From NCBI RefSeq assembly GCF_000013865.1, contig NC_007948.1:1240001-1304000 (forward strand): a DNA stretch of 64,000 bases, given 5' to 3'. Shown here piece by piece: positions 21,564-30,933 of this stretch (its first letter is position 1; each line of letters starts with the position of its first letter). Origin of the DNA: Polaromonas sp. JS666. Lineage in GTDB: Bacteria; Pseudomonadota; Gammaproteobacteria; Burkholderiales; Burkholderiaceae_C. A program made the translations under genes and the position numbers. Under the pieces are notes generated by a model that was not told the origin of the DNA, ran no database searches, and saw only the letters and a program-made list of their open reading frames with translations.

Positions 21564-24500
21564 TCAATCGTAAGGCACGGTAAAGATCAGGTCCACGGCG
21601 CTTTGCTGGCCTGTTTGTGCGCGTACCGTGAAGCGCTGCGACAGGTCGTAAAAAATATACAGAGTGCCCAGCGCACCGGAAATGCTGCGCTCGTAGGCGG
21701 CATAAAAATTACGCGAAAAGCGCTTGCCCAGCGTGACGGCGCCCTGCGTGGTCGTGCCGTCCGCATTGCTGGAGGCGCCGCGAAACGACAGCTCGTCCAG
21801 TCCCAGCGACGAGGCCAGCCCGCCCGACATGCCGCCGCCTTTGCTGCCCAGCAGGGCCAGCGCCGCCTGCTGCAGCAGCGCGGCTTCCGCGCCTCCGGAT
21901 GCCGATGCCCGGCCGACCACCAGCCAGGACAGTTTTTCGGCATCGGGCAGCTCGGGCTGGGCATACAGGCGCACGCGGGGCAGCAGGGCGGTACCGGTGA
22001 TTTGCACGCCCACACGCTGCGTCAGGTTGGGGCGGATGGCCAGAATGTCGAGGGCCGGGTTGTCGAGGGGGCCGGTGAAGCGCAGCACGCCCTGCTCGAC
22101 GTCCAGGCGCTGGTTATAGGCGCGGTACTGTCCGCCCGCGGTGTTGACGGTGCCGGTCAGGCGCGGTTCGCGGAGCGACTCGCCGTACAGGCTGAGGGTG
22201 CCGCGTATCCGCGTGTCGATGCCTTTTCCCTGAACGCGAAAGTCATCGCCCAGGCCCAGTTGCAGCGCCAGCTTGACGGGCCGGGCGTCCCTGTCGGCGC
22301 TGGCGCCGCTGGTTTGCGCCGGTGCCTTCTGGCCGCTTGCGCTGCCGCGGGTGCTGCGGACCACGACGTCTTCGCCCAGCTGCGGCGTGCCTTCGTCGGG
22401 CAGGATGATGCGGGCCTGATCCACCACCAGTTTGCCGGTGAGCTCGGTCTGCGCGCCCTTGAGGCTGGCCTGCACGTCGCCGGAGACGGTCAGCTGCCTG
22501 TCGGTTCGTATGCTGGCGCGCAGCCGCTCCAGCCGGGCCTGCAGCTGCACCTGCGGCTGGCCGTCGATCCAGCCCGCTTCGCCCCGGGCCGTCAGGCTGC
22601 CGCCCGTCCCCTTGTCGCCGGCCCCCTGCAGGGTGAATTCGTTGATGCGCATGCGCGTGCCGTCGAGCCGCGCGCGCAGGCGGCCGTTGCCAAACTCGAT
22701 GCCGTCCACGACGGAGCGCAAGGCCAGGTCGTTGGCCTGCAACTCGCCTGCCAGCTGGGGGGCGGCTCGCGTGCCGCTGATCGTCACATCGGTGCCCAGT
22801 GAGCCGCGAAGCCGCCAGCCGGGCGGCGACAGCACCGACCAGACACCGATGCGCGGCAACTGCGCACGCAACTGGCCGCTCAAGGGCGCGTCTGCGGGCC
22901 AGAGCCACCCGCCGCCCGCGTCGGCCGGAGCGCGTGCCAGGCGGGTGCGGAGCTGGCCGTCGGCCGTGCCGCCGCGTTCGCTGTCCCAGCGCACAGCCAG
23001 GGTCAGCGCTTCTCCCTCATTGACCAGCGACAGGCGCGCTTCTTTCACGCCTGCCGCCACCCGCGTTGGCACGCCCTGCACGGTTTCTGCTTGCACGCTG
23101 ATGTCGCCGCTGCTGCGGGCCAAGGTGGCTTTGAGGCGCAGCGTGTCGCTGAGCGTGGCCTCCCACTGGCCGTCGAGCAGCAGGTTGCCGCCCAGCCCGG
23201 CGCCGGCCATTTGCGGGCCTGCCAGCAATTCAATCCAGGCCAGCGGCAGGCCGGTGAGCTTGCCGGACGTGATGAGTTCGCCGGGGCGCCAGCGCACGGG
23301 CTGCCAGGCCAGGACGGCCGGCGCGGAGGCGATGCTAGGTCCGCCTGCGGCGGTCTGCGCCGGCGCGCTCAGCAGGGCCTCTCCCGCGCCGCTTTCGAAG
23401 GCGCCGCCCCGCGCCGGTGTCCATGTGAGCGGCACCGTGCCGCGGGTGACGAGCCGCCACGCACCGCCGCCGCTGCCACCACCGCTACTGCTACTGCCAC
23501 CCAGAGCAGGGTCTTCCACGCTGAGGCTGAGCTGCTTGAGCAGGCCCTGCCACGCGGATTCACCCAGCGGCGCCTTGCGCGTGGCAGGGGTGCGCCCGCC
23601 TTCTGCGGCCAGCTGCAATGCATAACGCCGTTGCCCGGCTTCCAGGCGGCCCTGGGCGTTCAGCTGCATCTGGCTGAGCCGGCCCGACAGGCTGATTTGC
23701 AGGGCGCGGATCTTGAGCGTGTCGCCTGCCTCTGCCGTGCCCGCAGCTGCGGGTGGGCGTGGGGCAGCGCCGGCAGCTGCCTTGGCGGGCGCGTACCAGT
23801 CGAGTGAAGGCACCTCCAGCCGCGCCTGCACGCCGGGGTCTTGCCAGCCGCCGTCCCAGCTGGCCTGCAGTTCCGCGCTGCCGCGGGCAGAGGCTGTCTG
23901 CAGCGCGGCGGGCAGGCCCGGCAGTTGCTGCAGCCAGCGCAAGGCCAGCGCCGCATCGCGGCCGCGCAGGCTGAGGTTTCCCTTGCCGCTGGCCTGCCGC
24001 AGTTCGCCCTGCAGTGTCGCGTCCAGTCCGGGCGCCGTCAGGGCCAGCTTGCCCTTGCCACCCCAGGCCTTGGGCTGGGCTTCGAGCTGGCCTGCCAGTT
24101 CCGCGTCATCGGTGCGAATGCGCAGCGCCGACAGCGCCAGGGTGCCGCCGGCTTGGGCCGGGCTCCAGGTGCCCGTGGCGCTCGCATCGCGCAGGCGCAG
24201 GGCGCCAGGGGAACGTGGGTCTGCCGCCTTGGCCTTGGCGCTGGCGGGCGGCTTGATGCCATGGCCTGTGGCCTGCAGGCTGGCGTCGAAGCGGGTGTTT
24301 GTTCCTTCGCTGGCCACGGTAGCCCGGCCGTCCACAGGCTGCGGCGCAAGCTGGGAGTACAGCAGTGCCGGGTTGATCTGCTGCAGGGTGGCCTGCAGCT
24401 TCCAGGCCGGCGCGACCGTAGCGGGTGGAGTGGGTTGGGCGGAGCTTGGAGCGGAGGCACGCGTTGACGGTGGTTTGGGTGGCGACGCAGTGCCCGCGGC

Positions 24501-25649
24501 CGGCGCCCATTCGCCCGTGGCCACCAGCTCGCCGCCACCCAGCCGGGCCTTGAGCGTGCGAACCAGCGCCGCGCCGTCGCGCCATTCGCCCTGGGTTTCC
24601 AGTCGTTCAATGGGCAGCCGCCTCTGATCCCAGGGGCCGGGCAAGCCGTTGGCCATCTGCAGTTGAATCAGCCAGGCCGCGCTGGCGGCCGTGGCCGTGT
24701 CAGCAGGGCGTACGCTGGCGTTACCGGTCAGCAGGGTTTGCGGCATGTCGGGCCACAGGCCCGCCATGTCGAGATCGCGAAAGGTCGCATCTGCCTGCGG
24801 CAGGGGTTGTGCCGCCCAGGGCATGACACGCGCCGTCGCCGTCGCGTGGGGTTGCGCGCGGCCGGCAGGCGCGTTGCCTGTCATTTGAAGCTGGCCCTTG
24901 ACCTGCATGTTGGTGATCGGTCCGCTGGCCGTGGCGGTGAATGCCAGCGGCAAAGGTTTTTGGCTGTTCGGAAGTTCGGCGGACAGCGCACCCGACAGAC
25001 TGGCTTCGAGCGCGACCGGGCCGCGCGCCGACAGCCTGGCGCGGCCCTGGTAACGGCCTTGAGCCAGCTCGGCATCCAGCAACTGCAGCTGATGCGCCAG
25101 CCCGTCAAATTCATAGCGCCCTGAAATGCTGGAGGCTGTGACGGCTGCCCGGCCCTGCAGGGCGAACCGGCCCACCGAGAAGTGATCGAGCACCACCCGC
25201 AGCGGCAAACCGAGCGCGGTGGGCGGTGGCGACGGAGCTGAAGGCGGGCGCTGGTCGTGCACCTGCACACTGCCCACGGCCAGCCGGTCCAGCCGGAGCG
25301 TGCCGTGCAGCAGCGACCAGGGCTGCCAGGCCAGGCTCACATCGCGCACCTCGACGCTGAGCCCATCCTGCTGCCAGGTCAGCCGCTCGACGTGCCCGCC
25401 TTCGCGCAGCGAACCCGTGGCCCGCCCGGCTGCCAGCGGCTGTGACTGCGCCAGCCAGCGAAGCGCGGTGGCCAGCGAGCCTTCCGTGCCCGCCCACCAC
25501 CAGGTCAGGGCCACGGCCAGAACGGCCAGCAGCAACACGCTGCCCACCGCGATTGCCACCCCTGCCAGCCATCGCCGCGTGGACTGTGCCCGATCCGCCC
25601 CGGCTTTCGGCGGGGCTGCCTTGGCATCGGCTTGCTTCGGCGTGCTCAT
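21564..25649 (-). CDS. tamB: Translocation and assembly module subunit TamB
   Basis: A 1361-residue AsmA/TamB-class protein that bridges inner and outer membrane and, with TamA, supports outer-membrane protein insertion or phospholipid transport. One membrane anchor lies near residues 27-52 (WLAGVAIAVGSVLLLAVLAVAL condensed), followed by a very long beta-rich periplasmic part and the C-terminal DUF490/TamB domain, recognisable in the conserved end FYDLSQRFTVRAQTGQQSAV and a final aromatic-rich VDLIFTVPYD. The ATG at 25649 overlaps the tamA stop in ATGA, hence translational coupling; the upstream open frame overlapping tamA is ignored. Ala- and Gln-rich linkers near residues 470-500 are unusually Pro/Ser rich. 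Confidence 0.92.
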   Translation of the reverse strand: MSTPKQADAKAAPPKAGADRAQSTRRWLAGVAIAVGSVLLLAVLAVALTWWWAGTEGSLATALRWLAQSQPLAAGRATGSLREGGHVERLTWQQDGLSVEVRDVSLAWQPWSLLHGTLRLDRLAVGSVQVHDQRPPSAPSPPPTALGLPLRVVLDHFSVGRFALQGRAAVTASSISGRYEFDGLAHQLQLLDAELAQGRYQGRARLSARGPVALEASLSGALSAELPNSQKPLPLAFTATASGPITNMQVKGQLQMTGNAPAGRAQPHATATARVMPWAAQPLPQADATFRDLDMAGLWPDMPQTLLTGNASVRPADTATAASAAWLIQLQMANGLPGPWDQRRLPIERLETQGEWRDGAALVRTLKARLGGGELVATGEWAPAAGTASPPKPPSTRASAPSSAQPTPPATVAPAWKLQATLQQINPALLYSQLAPQPVDGRATVASEGTNTRFDASLQATGHGIKPPASAKAKAADPRSPGALRLRDASATGTWSPAQAGGTLALSALRIRTDDAELAGQLEAQPKAWGGKGKLALTAPGLDATLQGELRQASGKGNLSLRGRDAALALRWLQQLPGLPAALQTASARGSAELQASWDGGWQDPGVQARLEVPSLDWYAPAKAAAGAAPRPPAAAGTAEAGDTLKIRALQISLSGRLSQMQLNAQGRLEAGQRRYALQLAAEGGRTPATRKAPLGESAWQGLLKQLSLSVEDPALGGSSSSGGGSGGGAWRLVTRGTVPLTWTPARGGAFESGAGEALLSAPAQTAAGGPSIASAPAVLAWQPVRWRPGELITSGKLTGLPLAWIELLAGPQMAGAGLGGNLLLDGQWEATLSDTLRLKATLARSSGDISVQAETVQGVPTRVAAGVKEARLSLVNEGEALTLAVRWDSERGGTADGQLRTRLARAPADAGGGWLWPADAPLSGQLRAQLPRIGVWSVLSPPGWRLRGSLGTDVTISGTRAAPQLAGELQANDLALRSVVDGIEFGNGRLRARLDGTRMRINEFTLQGAGDKGTGGSLTARGEAGWIDGQPQVQLQARLERLRASIRTDRQLTVSGDVQASLKGAQTELTGKLVVDQARIILPDEGTPQLGEDVVVRSTRGSASGQKAPAQTSGASADRDARPVKLALQLGLGDDFRVQGKGIDTRIRGTLSLYGESLREPRLTGTVNTAGGQYRAYNQRLDVEQGVLRFTGPLDNPALDILAIRPNLTQRVGVQITGTALLPRVRLYAQPELPDAEKLSWLVVGRASASGGAEAALLQQAALALLGSKGGGMSGGLASSLGLDELSFRGASSNADGTTTQGAVTLGKRFSRNFYAAYERSISGALGTLYIFYDLSQRFTVRAQTGQQSAVDLIFTVPYD

Positions 25650-27646
25650 CAGAAGATAAACCCCACACTGACATGCAGGCGCACATGCTTGACCTTGACG
25701 CCGTAGGCCAGGTCCATCTGCAGGGGGCCGATCGGGCTGCGCCAGCGCACGCCGGTGCCTACGCCGACCGAGGGGCGCAGGTCCTGGGGCTTGTCGGCCA
25801 CGGCGCCGGCATCGATGAACAGCGTGTGTTCCCACTCGGTGGTGACGCCGCTGCGAACAATCGGGCGTTGCCATTCCACGCTGCCCACGGCGAGGTAACG
25901 GCCGGGGCCGATGATGCCGTTGTCGAGCCTGATGCCGATGTCGCGGTAACCGTAGCCGCGCACGGTGGCATCACCGCCGGTGCGAAACAGCTGCGTGCCC
26001 GGGATGCGTGCCGCGTCTTTGGCCAGCACGGCGCCGGCCTCCGCGCGCATGGCAATGCGCCCGCGCTCCAGTGACTTGATGCCCAGCCAGCGGCCGACGG
26101 CGCGGGTGAAGGGCTGGCGGTCCTGGCCCAGCGTGGTGCCCCCGCCCAGCTCGAACCCCAGCCCATAGCCCCGGCTGGGGAAGGGCACGCTGTCAAAGTA
26201 GCGGCCGGTCCATACGTAGTTGGCGGTGAGCGCCGAGCCATCGCCCGTGTCCGCGGCGGTATTGCCGAGCTGGCCGGCACCATGCACGCGGGCCCGGTCG
26301 TATTGCAGGTACATGTTGCGGTCTATGCGGTCGCCGGATTGCGTCCGGCCAAAACGCAGCCGTTGGGCCTGCGTGATCAGTTCGTTGTCGTCGAGGCGTT
26401 CCACACGTCCCAGCGCGACCCAGCGCCAGTTGTCCTCATTGGGTATGGCCGTCCACTCGGTTTGGGCAAAGGGATTTTTCTTTTCGGCCTGCAGCTTGGT
26501 CACGGCACGCCAGCCAATGCCGGGAACGCGGTGATGGGTGTGCTCCACGGAAGCGCGCGGTCCGCTGTCCGTCGTGATGCCGACGCCCAGCGTGACCTTT
26601 TGCAGTTTGGCCTCGCGCACCTGCACCTGTACCGGCGCCGCGAGCGGGTCGCTCTCGGGGTCGACAAAGATATAGGCCGAATCAAAATAACCGCTGGAGG
26701 CCAGCCGCTGCTGCGCCTCCACCAGCTGGCTCTGGTTGTAGATGGCACCGGCGTTCAGGCGGGCCAGCCGCGGCACCAGTACGGGGTCATAGCGCTCCAC
26801 GCCGCTGACCTGCATGGGACTCAGGCGGTACAGCGGGCCGGAGTCGAGCTTGACCGACAGGCCGGCGGTTCGGGCCGGCGCATCCACATCGGCCAGGCTG
26901 TAGGCGAGTTTGCCGGCGGGGTAGCGGCGCGCGACCAGCTGCCGCAGTGCCTGCGTCTTGGCGCCGTCCCAGGCGTCCTGCGTGAAGCGCTGGCCGGTGG
27001 GCAGCCGCCAGTCGCGGCTGATTTCGGCGCGCTGGGCGATCGCGTCGGGATCGGGCGAGTCGGCAATGTCTCCCGCGAAGTCGATGGCCACCGCACCTGT
27101 GAGGGTGGCTTCACCAGGATCGACCGCAACCACGATGGTGGGGCGCTGGTTCACGCCGCCCTCACGCGTGATGCGGATTTCCGGGCTGAAGTAGCCCAGC
27201 GTTCCCACGAGGTTGCGCACATTGCGTTCGGCGAGCACGACCAGGCGGTTCAGTTCGGCTTCGTCGAGGTCTGTCACCGCGCGGTAGCGCTGCAGCTCGA
27301 TATGCTTTTCGAGCAGTTCACGCACGGCGGGAGGTGCCCGCACGGCAATGTCAAAGGCTGTCACTTCCTGCGCTGCGCTGGTCGGTCCTACCGCGCCCTG
27401 GGGTGTGGGGCCCGGTGTTACTTTTTCCGGAGGTGGCGCGGGTGGCGGTGCGGTCTGTGCCGTGCCGGACGGTGGCGTTGTCACGGCAGTGGCGGCCGGG
27501 TCGGCAGCAGGCAGGGGCGCACCCGATTGCGCCCTGGCTGCGGGCGGGGAAAAAATCGCGAGGAAGGCGATGACAAGGGCGAGGCTCGCAGTGGTCAGTC
27601 CTGCCGGTGTGGCCGTCCGCGCGCAGCGGGTCCTGGGGTGGGTCAC
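25649..27646 (-). CDS. tamA: Outer-membrane assembly protein TamA (Omp85 family)
   Basis: A 665-residue Omp85 protein. The signal peptide covers roughly residues 1-40 and ends ARAQ, followed by a Pro/Ala-rich linker (about 41-90), POTRA repeats (about 95-330) and a 16-strand barrel. Barrel hallmarks near the C-terminus are the VRGYGYRDIG motif of loop 6 (the VRGY/F box) and the terminal aromatic residue in LHVSVGFIF. The extended Pro/Thr/Ala linker after the signal peptide is longer than in enterobacterial TamA. It is upstream of and coupled to tamB. The ATG at 27646 sits 20 bases after the stop of the VWA gene. Confidence 0.92.
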   Translation of the reverse strand: MTHPRTRCARTATPAGLTTASLALVIAFLAIFSPPAARAQSGAPLPAADPAATAVTTPPSGTAQTAPPPAPPPEKVTPGPTPQGAVGPTSAAQEVTAFDIAVRAPPAVRELLEKHIELQRYRAVTDLDEAELNRLVVLAERNVRNLVGTLGYFSPEIRITREGGVNQRPTIVVAVDPGEATLTGAVAIDFAGDIADSPDPDAIAQRAEISRDWRLPTGQRFTQDAWDGAKTQALRQLVARRYPAGKLAYSLADVDAPARTAGLSVKLDSGPLYRLSPMQVSGVERYDPVLVPRLARLNAGAIYNQSQLVEAQQRLASSGYFDSAYIFVDPESDPLAAPVQVQVREAKLQKVTLGVGITTDSGPRASVEHTHHRVPGIGWRAVTKLQAEKKNPFAQTEWTAIPNEDNWRWVALGRVERLDDNELITQAQRLRFGRTQSGDRIDRNMYLQYDRARVHGAGQLGNTAADTGDGSALTANYVWTGRYFDSVPFPSRGYGLGFELGGGTTLGQDRQPFTRAVGRWLGIKSLERGRIAMRAEAGAVLAKDAARIPGTQLFRTGGDATVRGYGYRDIGIRLDNGIIGPGRYLAVGSVEWQRPIVRSGVTTEWEHTLFIDAGAVADKPQDLRPSVGVGTGVRWRSPIGPLQMDLAYGVKVKHVRLHVSVGFIF

Positions 27647-27666
27647 ACACCCAGTTTACTTGAGCC

Positions 27667-28884
27667 CTACTTGGAAAGCAGGCGCATCGCTTCTTCAAGT
27701 CCCTTGATGGTCAGGGGGTACATGCGCTGGTTGACGAGCTGCTGGATCACGCTGATGCTCTGGCGGTATTGCCACACGCCCTGCGGCTCGGGATTGATCC
27801 AGGCGAACTTCGGGAAGGCATTGGTCAGTCGCTGCATCCATTCGGCGCCGCTTTCCTCGTTGTTGTATTCGACGCTGCCGCCTGGCTGCAATATTTCGTA
27901 AGGGCTCATGGTGGCGTCGCCGACAAAGATCAGCTTGTAGTCCTTGTTGTATTTGCGGATGATGTCCCAGGTCGCGAATTTCTCGCTGAAGCGGCGGCGG
28001 TTGTTCTTCCACATGAAGTCGTAGACGCAGTTGTGGAAGTAGTAGAACTCCAGGTGCTTGAATTCTGCCTTGACCGCCGAGAACATTTCCTCGACGCGGT
28101 GGATGTGTTCGTCCATGGTGCCGCCCACGTCCATCAGCAGCAGCACCTTCACATTGTTATGGCGCTCGGGCACCATCTTGATGTCCAGCCAGCCGGCGTT
28201 GGATGCCGTGGAGCGTATCGTGTCGTCCAGGTCCAGCTCTTCCACATTGCCCTGGCGGGCAAACTTGCGCAGGCGGCGCAGCGCCACCTTGATGTTGCGC
28301 GTGCCCAGCTCCTGGGTGTCGTCGTAGTCCTTGTAGGCGCGCTGGTCCCAGACTTTGACCGCGCTTTTATTGCGGCTTTTTTCCTGGCCGATGCGGATGC
28401 CCTGCGGGTTGTAGCCGTTCGCGCCAAAGGGCGAGGTGCCACCGGTGCCAATCCACTTGCTGCCGCCTTCGTGGCGTTCCTTTTGCTCTTCAAAACGCTT
28501 TTTCAGCGTTTCCATGAGCTCGTCCCAGCCCATCTTTTCGATCTTTGCCTTGTCCTCCGGACTGAGTTCGAGTTCCAGGTTTTTCCGCAGCCATTCCAGC
28601 GGAATGTCCTTGGTGAAATCGGCAATCATCTCCACGCCCTTGAAGTAGGCGGCGAAGGCGCGGTCGAACTTGTCGTAGTGCTTTTCGTCTTTCACCAGTA
28701 CCGTGCGGCTGAGGTAGTAGAAGTCGTCGATCTTCCAGGCGCCCTGATCACCGCCACCGGCTTCGTCTTGCCCGCTGTTCGGACCGACGACCCCGGCCTC
28801 CAGCGCTTCCAGCAGCATCAGGTATTCCTTGACGGAGACCGGCAATTTGGCGGATCGCAGGGTGTAGAAGAAGTCAATCAGCAT
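27667..28884 (-). CDS. VWA-domain protein (CoxE/YeiQ-like), MoxR partner
   Basis: A 405-residue cytoplasmic protein. The N-terminal two thirds begin MLIDFFYTLRSAKLPVSVKEYL, the usual start of this family, and the C-terminal von Willebrand A domain carries the metal-site sequence LLLMDVGGTMDEH, where DxGGT stands in for the classic DxSxS; this variation is normal in this subfamily. MoxR-type AAA ATPases and VWA proteins work as chaperone pairs that insert metals or activate enzymes; the likely partner is encoded about 1 kb upstream at 29920-30780 on the same strand. The substrate is unknown. The separating interval holds two dispersed repeat units, a GNAT gene and a small membrane protein gene. 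Confidence 0.85.
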   Translation of the reverse strand: MLIDFFYTLRSAKLPVSVKEYLMLLEALEAGVVGPNSGQDEAGGGDQGAWKIDDFYYLSRTVLVKDEKHYDKFDRAFAAYFKGVEMIADFTKDIPLEWLRKNLELELSPEDKAKIEKMGWDELMETLKKRFEEQKERHEGGSKWIGTGGTSPFGANGYNPQGIRIGQEKSRNKSAVKVWDQRAYKDYDDTQELGTRNIKVALRRLRKFARQGNVEELDLDDTIRSTASNAGWLDIKMVPERHNNVKVLLLMDVGGTMDEHIHRVEEMFSAVKAEFKHLEFYYFHNCVYDFMWKNNRRRFSEKFATWDIIRKYNKDYKLIFVGDATMSPYEILQPGGSVEYNNEESGAEWMQRLTNAFPKFAWINPEPQGVWQYRQSISVIQQLVNQRMYPLTIKGLEEAMRLLSK

Positions 28885-28898
28885 GGGGAACCCTCTTG

Positions 28899-29085
28899 CG
28901 GAATTTTCCCGCCGGGCCGCCCCAAGGGAAAAACGGCCCCTCGGGGGCAGCGCATTACACGAAGTGAAAAGCGTGGGGGCTCTTCATACCAGCATGGGCC
29001 GCGGGACTGGCTTTGCCAGACCGCAGGCGCAGCGGCCCCCTCGGGGGGCAGCGCATTACACGAAGTGAAAAGCGTGGGGGCCATA
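28899..29085 (-). repeat. GCCCCCACG-type dispersed repeat, two tandem units
   Basis: Two units, 28934-28980 and 29033-29081, share CAGCGCATTACACGAAGTG followed by AAAAGCGTGGGGGC almost base for base; between them is GGGCCGCGGGAC...GCCAGACCGCAGGCGCAGCGG. Read on the minus strand the element begins GGCCCCCACGC 4 bases after the GNAT gene stop codon. Related copies lie at 33012, 47641 and 57103. Confidence 0.85.
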
Positions 29086-29673
29086 TTAAGAGCGTGGTTT
29101 ATCGAGCAGGTACAGCAGCTGCGCCTTGACCTCGGGCCATTCGCCAGCGCGCAGGCTGTACATCACGGTGTCGCGTATGGTGCCGTCGCGCCGCAACGCG
29201 TGGCCGCGAATCACGCCGTCCTTGCGCGCGCCCAGGCGTTCAATGGCCCGCTGGCTGGCGAAGTTGAAATTGTCGGTACGCCAGCCCACCACATGGCAGC
29301 CCAGCGTTTCAAACGCATGGGTGAGCATGAGCAGCTTGCAGGTGGTGTTGACGTGGGTACGCTGGCTGCTGGCGGCATACCAGGTGTAGCCAATCTCGAC
29401 GCGCTTGACGGCTGGCACGATGTCATGAAAGCTGGAGCTGCCCAGCACCTTGCCCGTGCCGGCGTCGGTGACCGCAAAAGCCAGGCGGTTGCCGGTTTGC
29501 AGGGCGGTTTCTATATAGGCCCGCGTTTCATGCGGCTCAGGTACCGACGTGATGCGCAGCTTCCAGAGCTCGCCATCGCTGGCGGCGGTCCGCAGCCCGG
29601 CTTCGTGTTCGAGACCCAGGGGCACCAGCCGCACGCCGCGTGCTTGCAGGGTCACGGGTTCAACAAAGGCCAT
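29086..29673 (-). CDS. GNAT-family acetyltransferase (RimJ/RimL type)
   Basis: A 195-residue N-acetyltransferase. The RimJ/RimL-type pattern is visible as VRLVPLGLEHEAGL, RLAFAVTDAGTGKVLGSSSFHD, VEIGYTWYAASSQRTHVNTTCKLLML (shortened: EIGYTWY then QRTHVNTTCKLL) in place of the usual acetyl-CoA loop, and NFASQRAIERLGARKDGVIR. Substrate unknown; members acetylate ribosomal proteins, small amines or antibiotics. The ribosome binding site GAGGAG lies in the end of the upstream small gene, so the two are probably cotranscribed. Its stop is followed at once by a dispersed repeat. Confidence 0.88.
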   Translation of the reverse strand: MAFVEPVTLQARGVRLVPLGLEHEAGLRTAASDGELWKLRITSVPEPHETRAYIETALQTGNRLAFAVTDAGTGKVLGSSSFHDIVPAVKRVEIGYTWYAASSQRTHVNTTCKLLMLTHAFETLGCHVVGWRTDNFNFASQRAIERLGARKDGVIRGHALRRDGTIRDTVMYSLRAGEWPEVKAQLLYLLDKPRS

Positions 29674-29675
29674 GC

Positions 29676-29903
29676 TCAGTTCTCCTCGTCGGCTTTCTGG
29701 CGCTTTCTCCAGCGTCTGGCCAGTTGCAGGCCCAAGCCACCTCCGAGCCCGACCAGCACGATGCCGGCGATGGCGCTGTTGCCGTAACCGTCGGCAAAAA
29801 TGTCCAGGTTCAGCAGGCGCCCGATCCAGTAGCCCAGGAGTGCGCCACCTATGAAGCCAATGGCGTCGGACAGGCCTTCAAGCAACAATGATTTCTGGTT
29901 CAT
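29676..29903 (-). CDS. Small two-helix membrane protein
   Basis: A 75-residue protein with two glycine-rich hydrophobic segments, AIGFIGGALLGYWIGRLL and AIAGIVLVGLGGGLGLQLA, and a basic C-terminus RRWRKRQKADEEN. The glycine spacing is like that of AtpZ/AtpI-like small membrane proteins, but no function can be assigned. It lies between the MoxR gene and the GNAT gene on the same strand, 16 and 2 bases from its neighbours, and probably belongs to the MoxR-VWA transcript. Confidence 0.7.
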   Translation of the reverse strand: MNQKSLLLEGLSDAIGFIGGALLGYWIGRLLNLDIFADGYGNSAIAGIVLVGLGGGLGLQLARRWRKRQKADEEN

Positions 29904-29919
29904 GAACGTGAGCCCCGCT

Positions 29920-30780
29920 TCAGCGATTGTTGCGCTGCATGAAAACCAGTTTCTCGAACAGGGTCACGTCCTGCTCGTTCTTGAGCAGCGCACCCACCAG
30001 CGGCGGCACGGCCACCTTGTCGTCCTTGCTTTGCAGGGCTTCGAGCGGGATGTCTTCGGCCAGCAGCAGTTTGAGCCAGTCGAGCAGCTCACTGGTAGAA
30101 GGCTTCTTTTTGAGGCCGGGCAGGTTGCGCACGTCATAAAAGGTTTTCATGGCGGCGGCCAGCAGTTCCTTCTTGAGGTCGGGGAAATGCACGTCGACGA
30201 TTTTTTTCATCGTGTCGGCGTCGGGGAACTTGATGTAGTGGAAAAAGCAGCGGCGCAGGAAGGCGTCGGGCAGTTCCTTCTCATTGTTGGAGGTGATGAA
30301 CACCAGCGGCCGGTGCTTGGCCCGGATCAGCTCGCGCGTCTCGTACACATAGAACTCCATGCGGTCGATCTCGCGCAGCAGGTCGTTGGGGAACTCGATG
30401 TCGGCCTTGTCGATCTCGTCGATCAGCAGCGCCACCGGCTGGTCGGCTGTGAAGGCCTGCCACAGCACGCCCTTGACGATGTAGTTGTGGATGTCCTTGA
30501 CCTTCTCGCCGCCGTCGACGGTGCTCAGCTGCGAATCGCGCAGGCGCGACACGGCGTCATATTCATAGAGGCCCTGCTGTGCCTTGGTGGTCGACTTGAT
30601 GTGCCATTGCAGCAGGGGCAGGCCCAATGCCTGGGCCACTTCCTCGGCCAGCATGGTCTTGCCCGTGCCGGGCTCGCCCTTGACCAGCAAGGGCTTTTTC
30701 AGGGCGGCGGAGGCATTGACGGCCAGCATCAGGTCCTGGGTGGCGACGTAGTTCTGTGAACCTTGGAATTTCATGTTCAT
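29920..30780 (-). CDS. MoxR-family AAA+ ATPase
   Basis: A 286-residue chaperone-type ATPase. Walker A is VKGEPGTGKTMLAEEVA near residue 36, Walker B ALLIDEIDKADIEF near 105, sensor 1 FITSNNEKELPDAFLRRC near 150 with the arginine finger in LRRCFFHY. This is the MoxR branch acting with VWA proteins; the VWA protein of 27667-28884 is the expected partner. AAA proteins of this exact form are widespread beside CoxE-like proteins in Burkholderiales. ATG start at 30780; ATTCC-type leader without a strong ribosome binding site. Confidence 0.9.
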   Translation of the reverse strand: MNMKFQGSQNYVATQDLMLAVNASAALKKPLLVKGEPGTGKTMLAEEVAQALGLPLLQWHIKSTTKAQQGLYEYDAVSRLRDSQLSTVDGGEKVKDIHNYIVKGVLWQAFTADQPVALLIDEIDKADIEFPNDLLREIDRMEFYVYETRELIRAKHRPLVFITSNNEKELPDAFLRRCFFHYIKFPDADTMKKIVDVHFPDLKKELLAAAMKTFYDVRNLPGLKKKPSTSELLDWLKLLLAEDIPLEALQSKDDKVAVPPLVGALLKNEQDVTLFEKLVFMQRNNR

Positions 30781-30880
30781 GGGTCAAATGAATGGGGTGA
30801 TGTAGACGGTGATGTAGACGCGAATGGAGTGCTCTTGCGCGGGCCGCCAGCGTGCAGTCACCGGCCCTGGCAGGCCCAGA

Positions 30881-30886
30881 TATAAT
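30881..30886 (+). promoter_or_regulatory. Candidate -10 box of the cytochrome c gene
   Basis: A perfect TATAAT lies 48 bases before the cytochrome start codon. No good -35 hexamer is seen at 16-18 bases upstream, so this is a weak call. Confidence 0.35.
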
Positions 30887-30933
30887 CCACCGTTGTTTTA
30901 TACGATGAATTCTCACCTGATTGTGCGCGCAAA

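Noticed and set aside
21564..27646. Very long antisense open frames opposite tamB and tamA and elsewhere
   Set aside because: They are a by-product of high GC; they lack start signals and family motifs, while the chosen strand shows full-length known proteins.
28095..28145. Loss of the metal site in the VWA protein
   Set aside because: DxGGT in place of DxSxS is the usual form in this CoxE-like subfamily, so it is not a defect.
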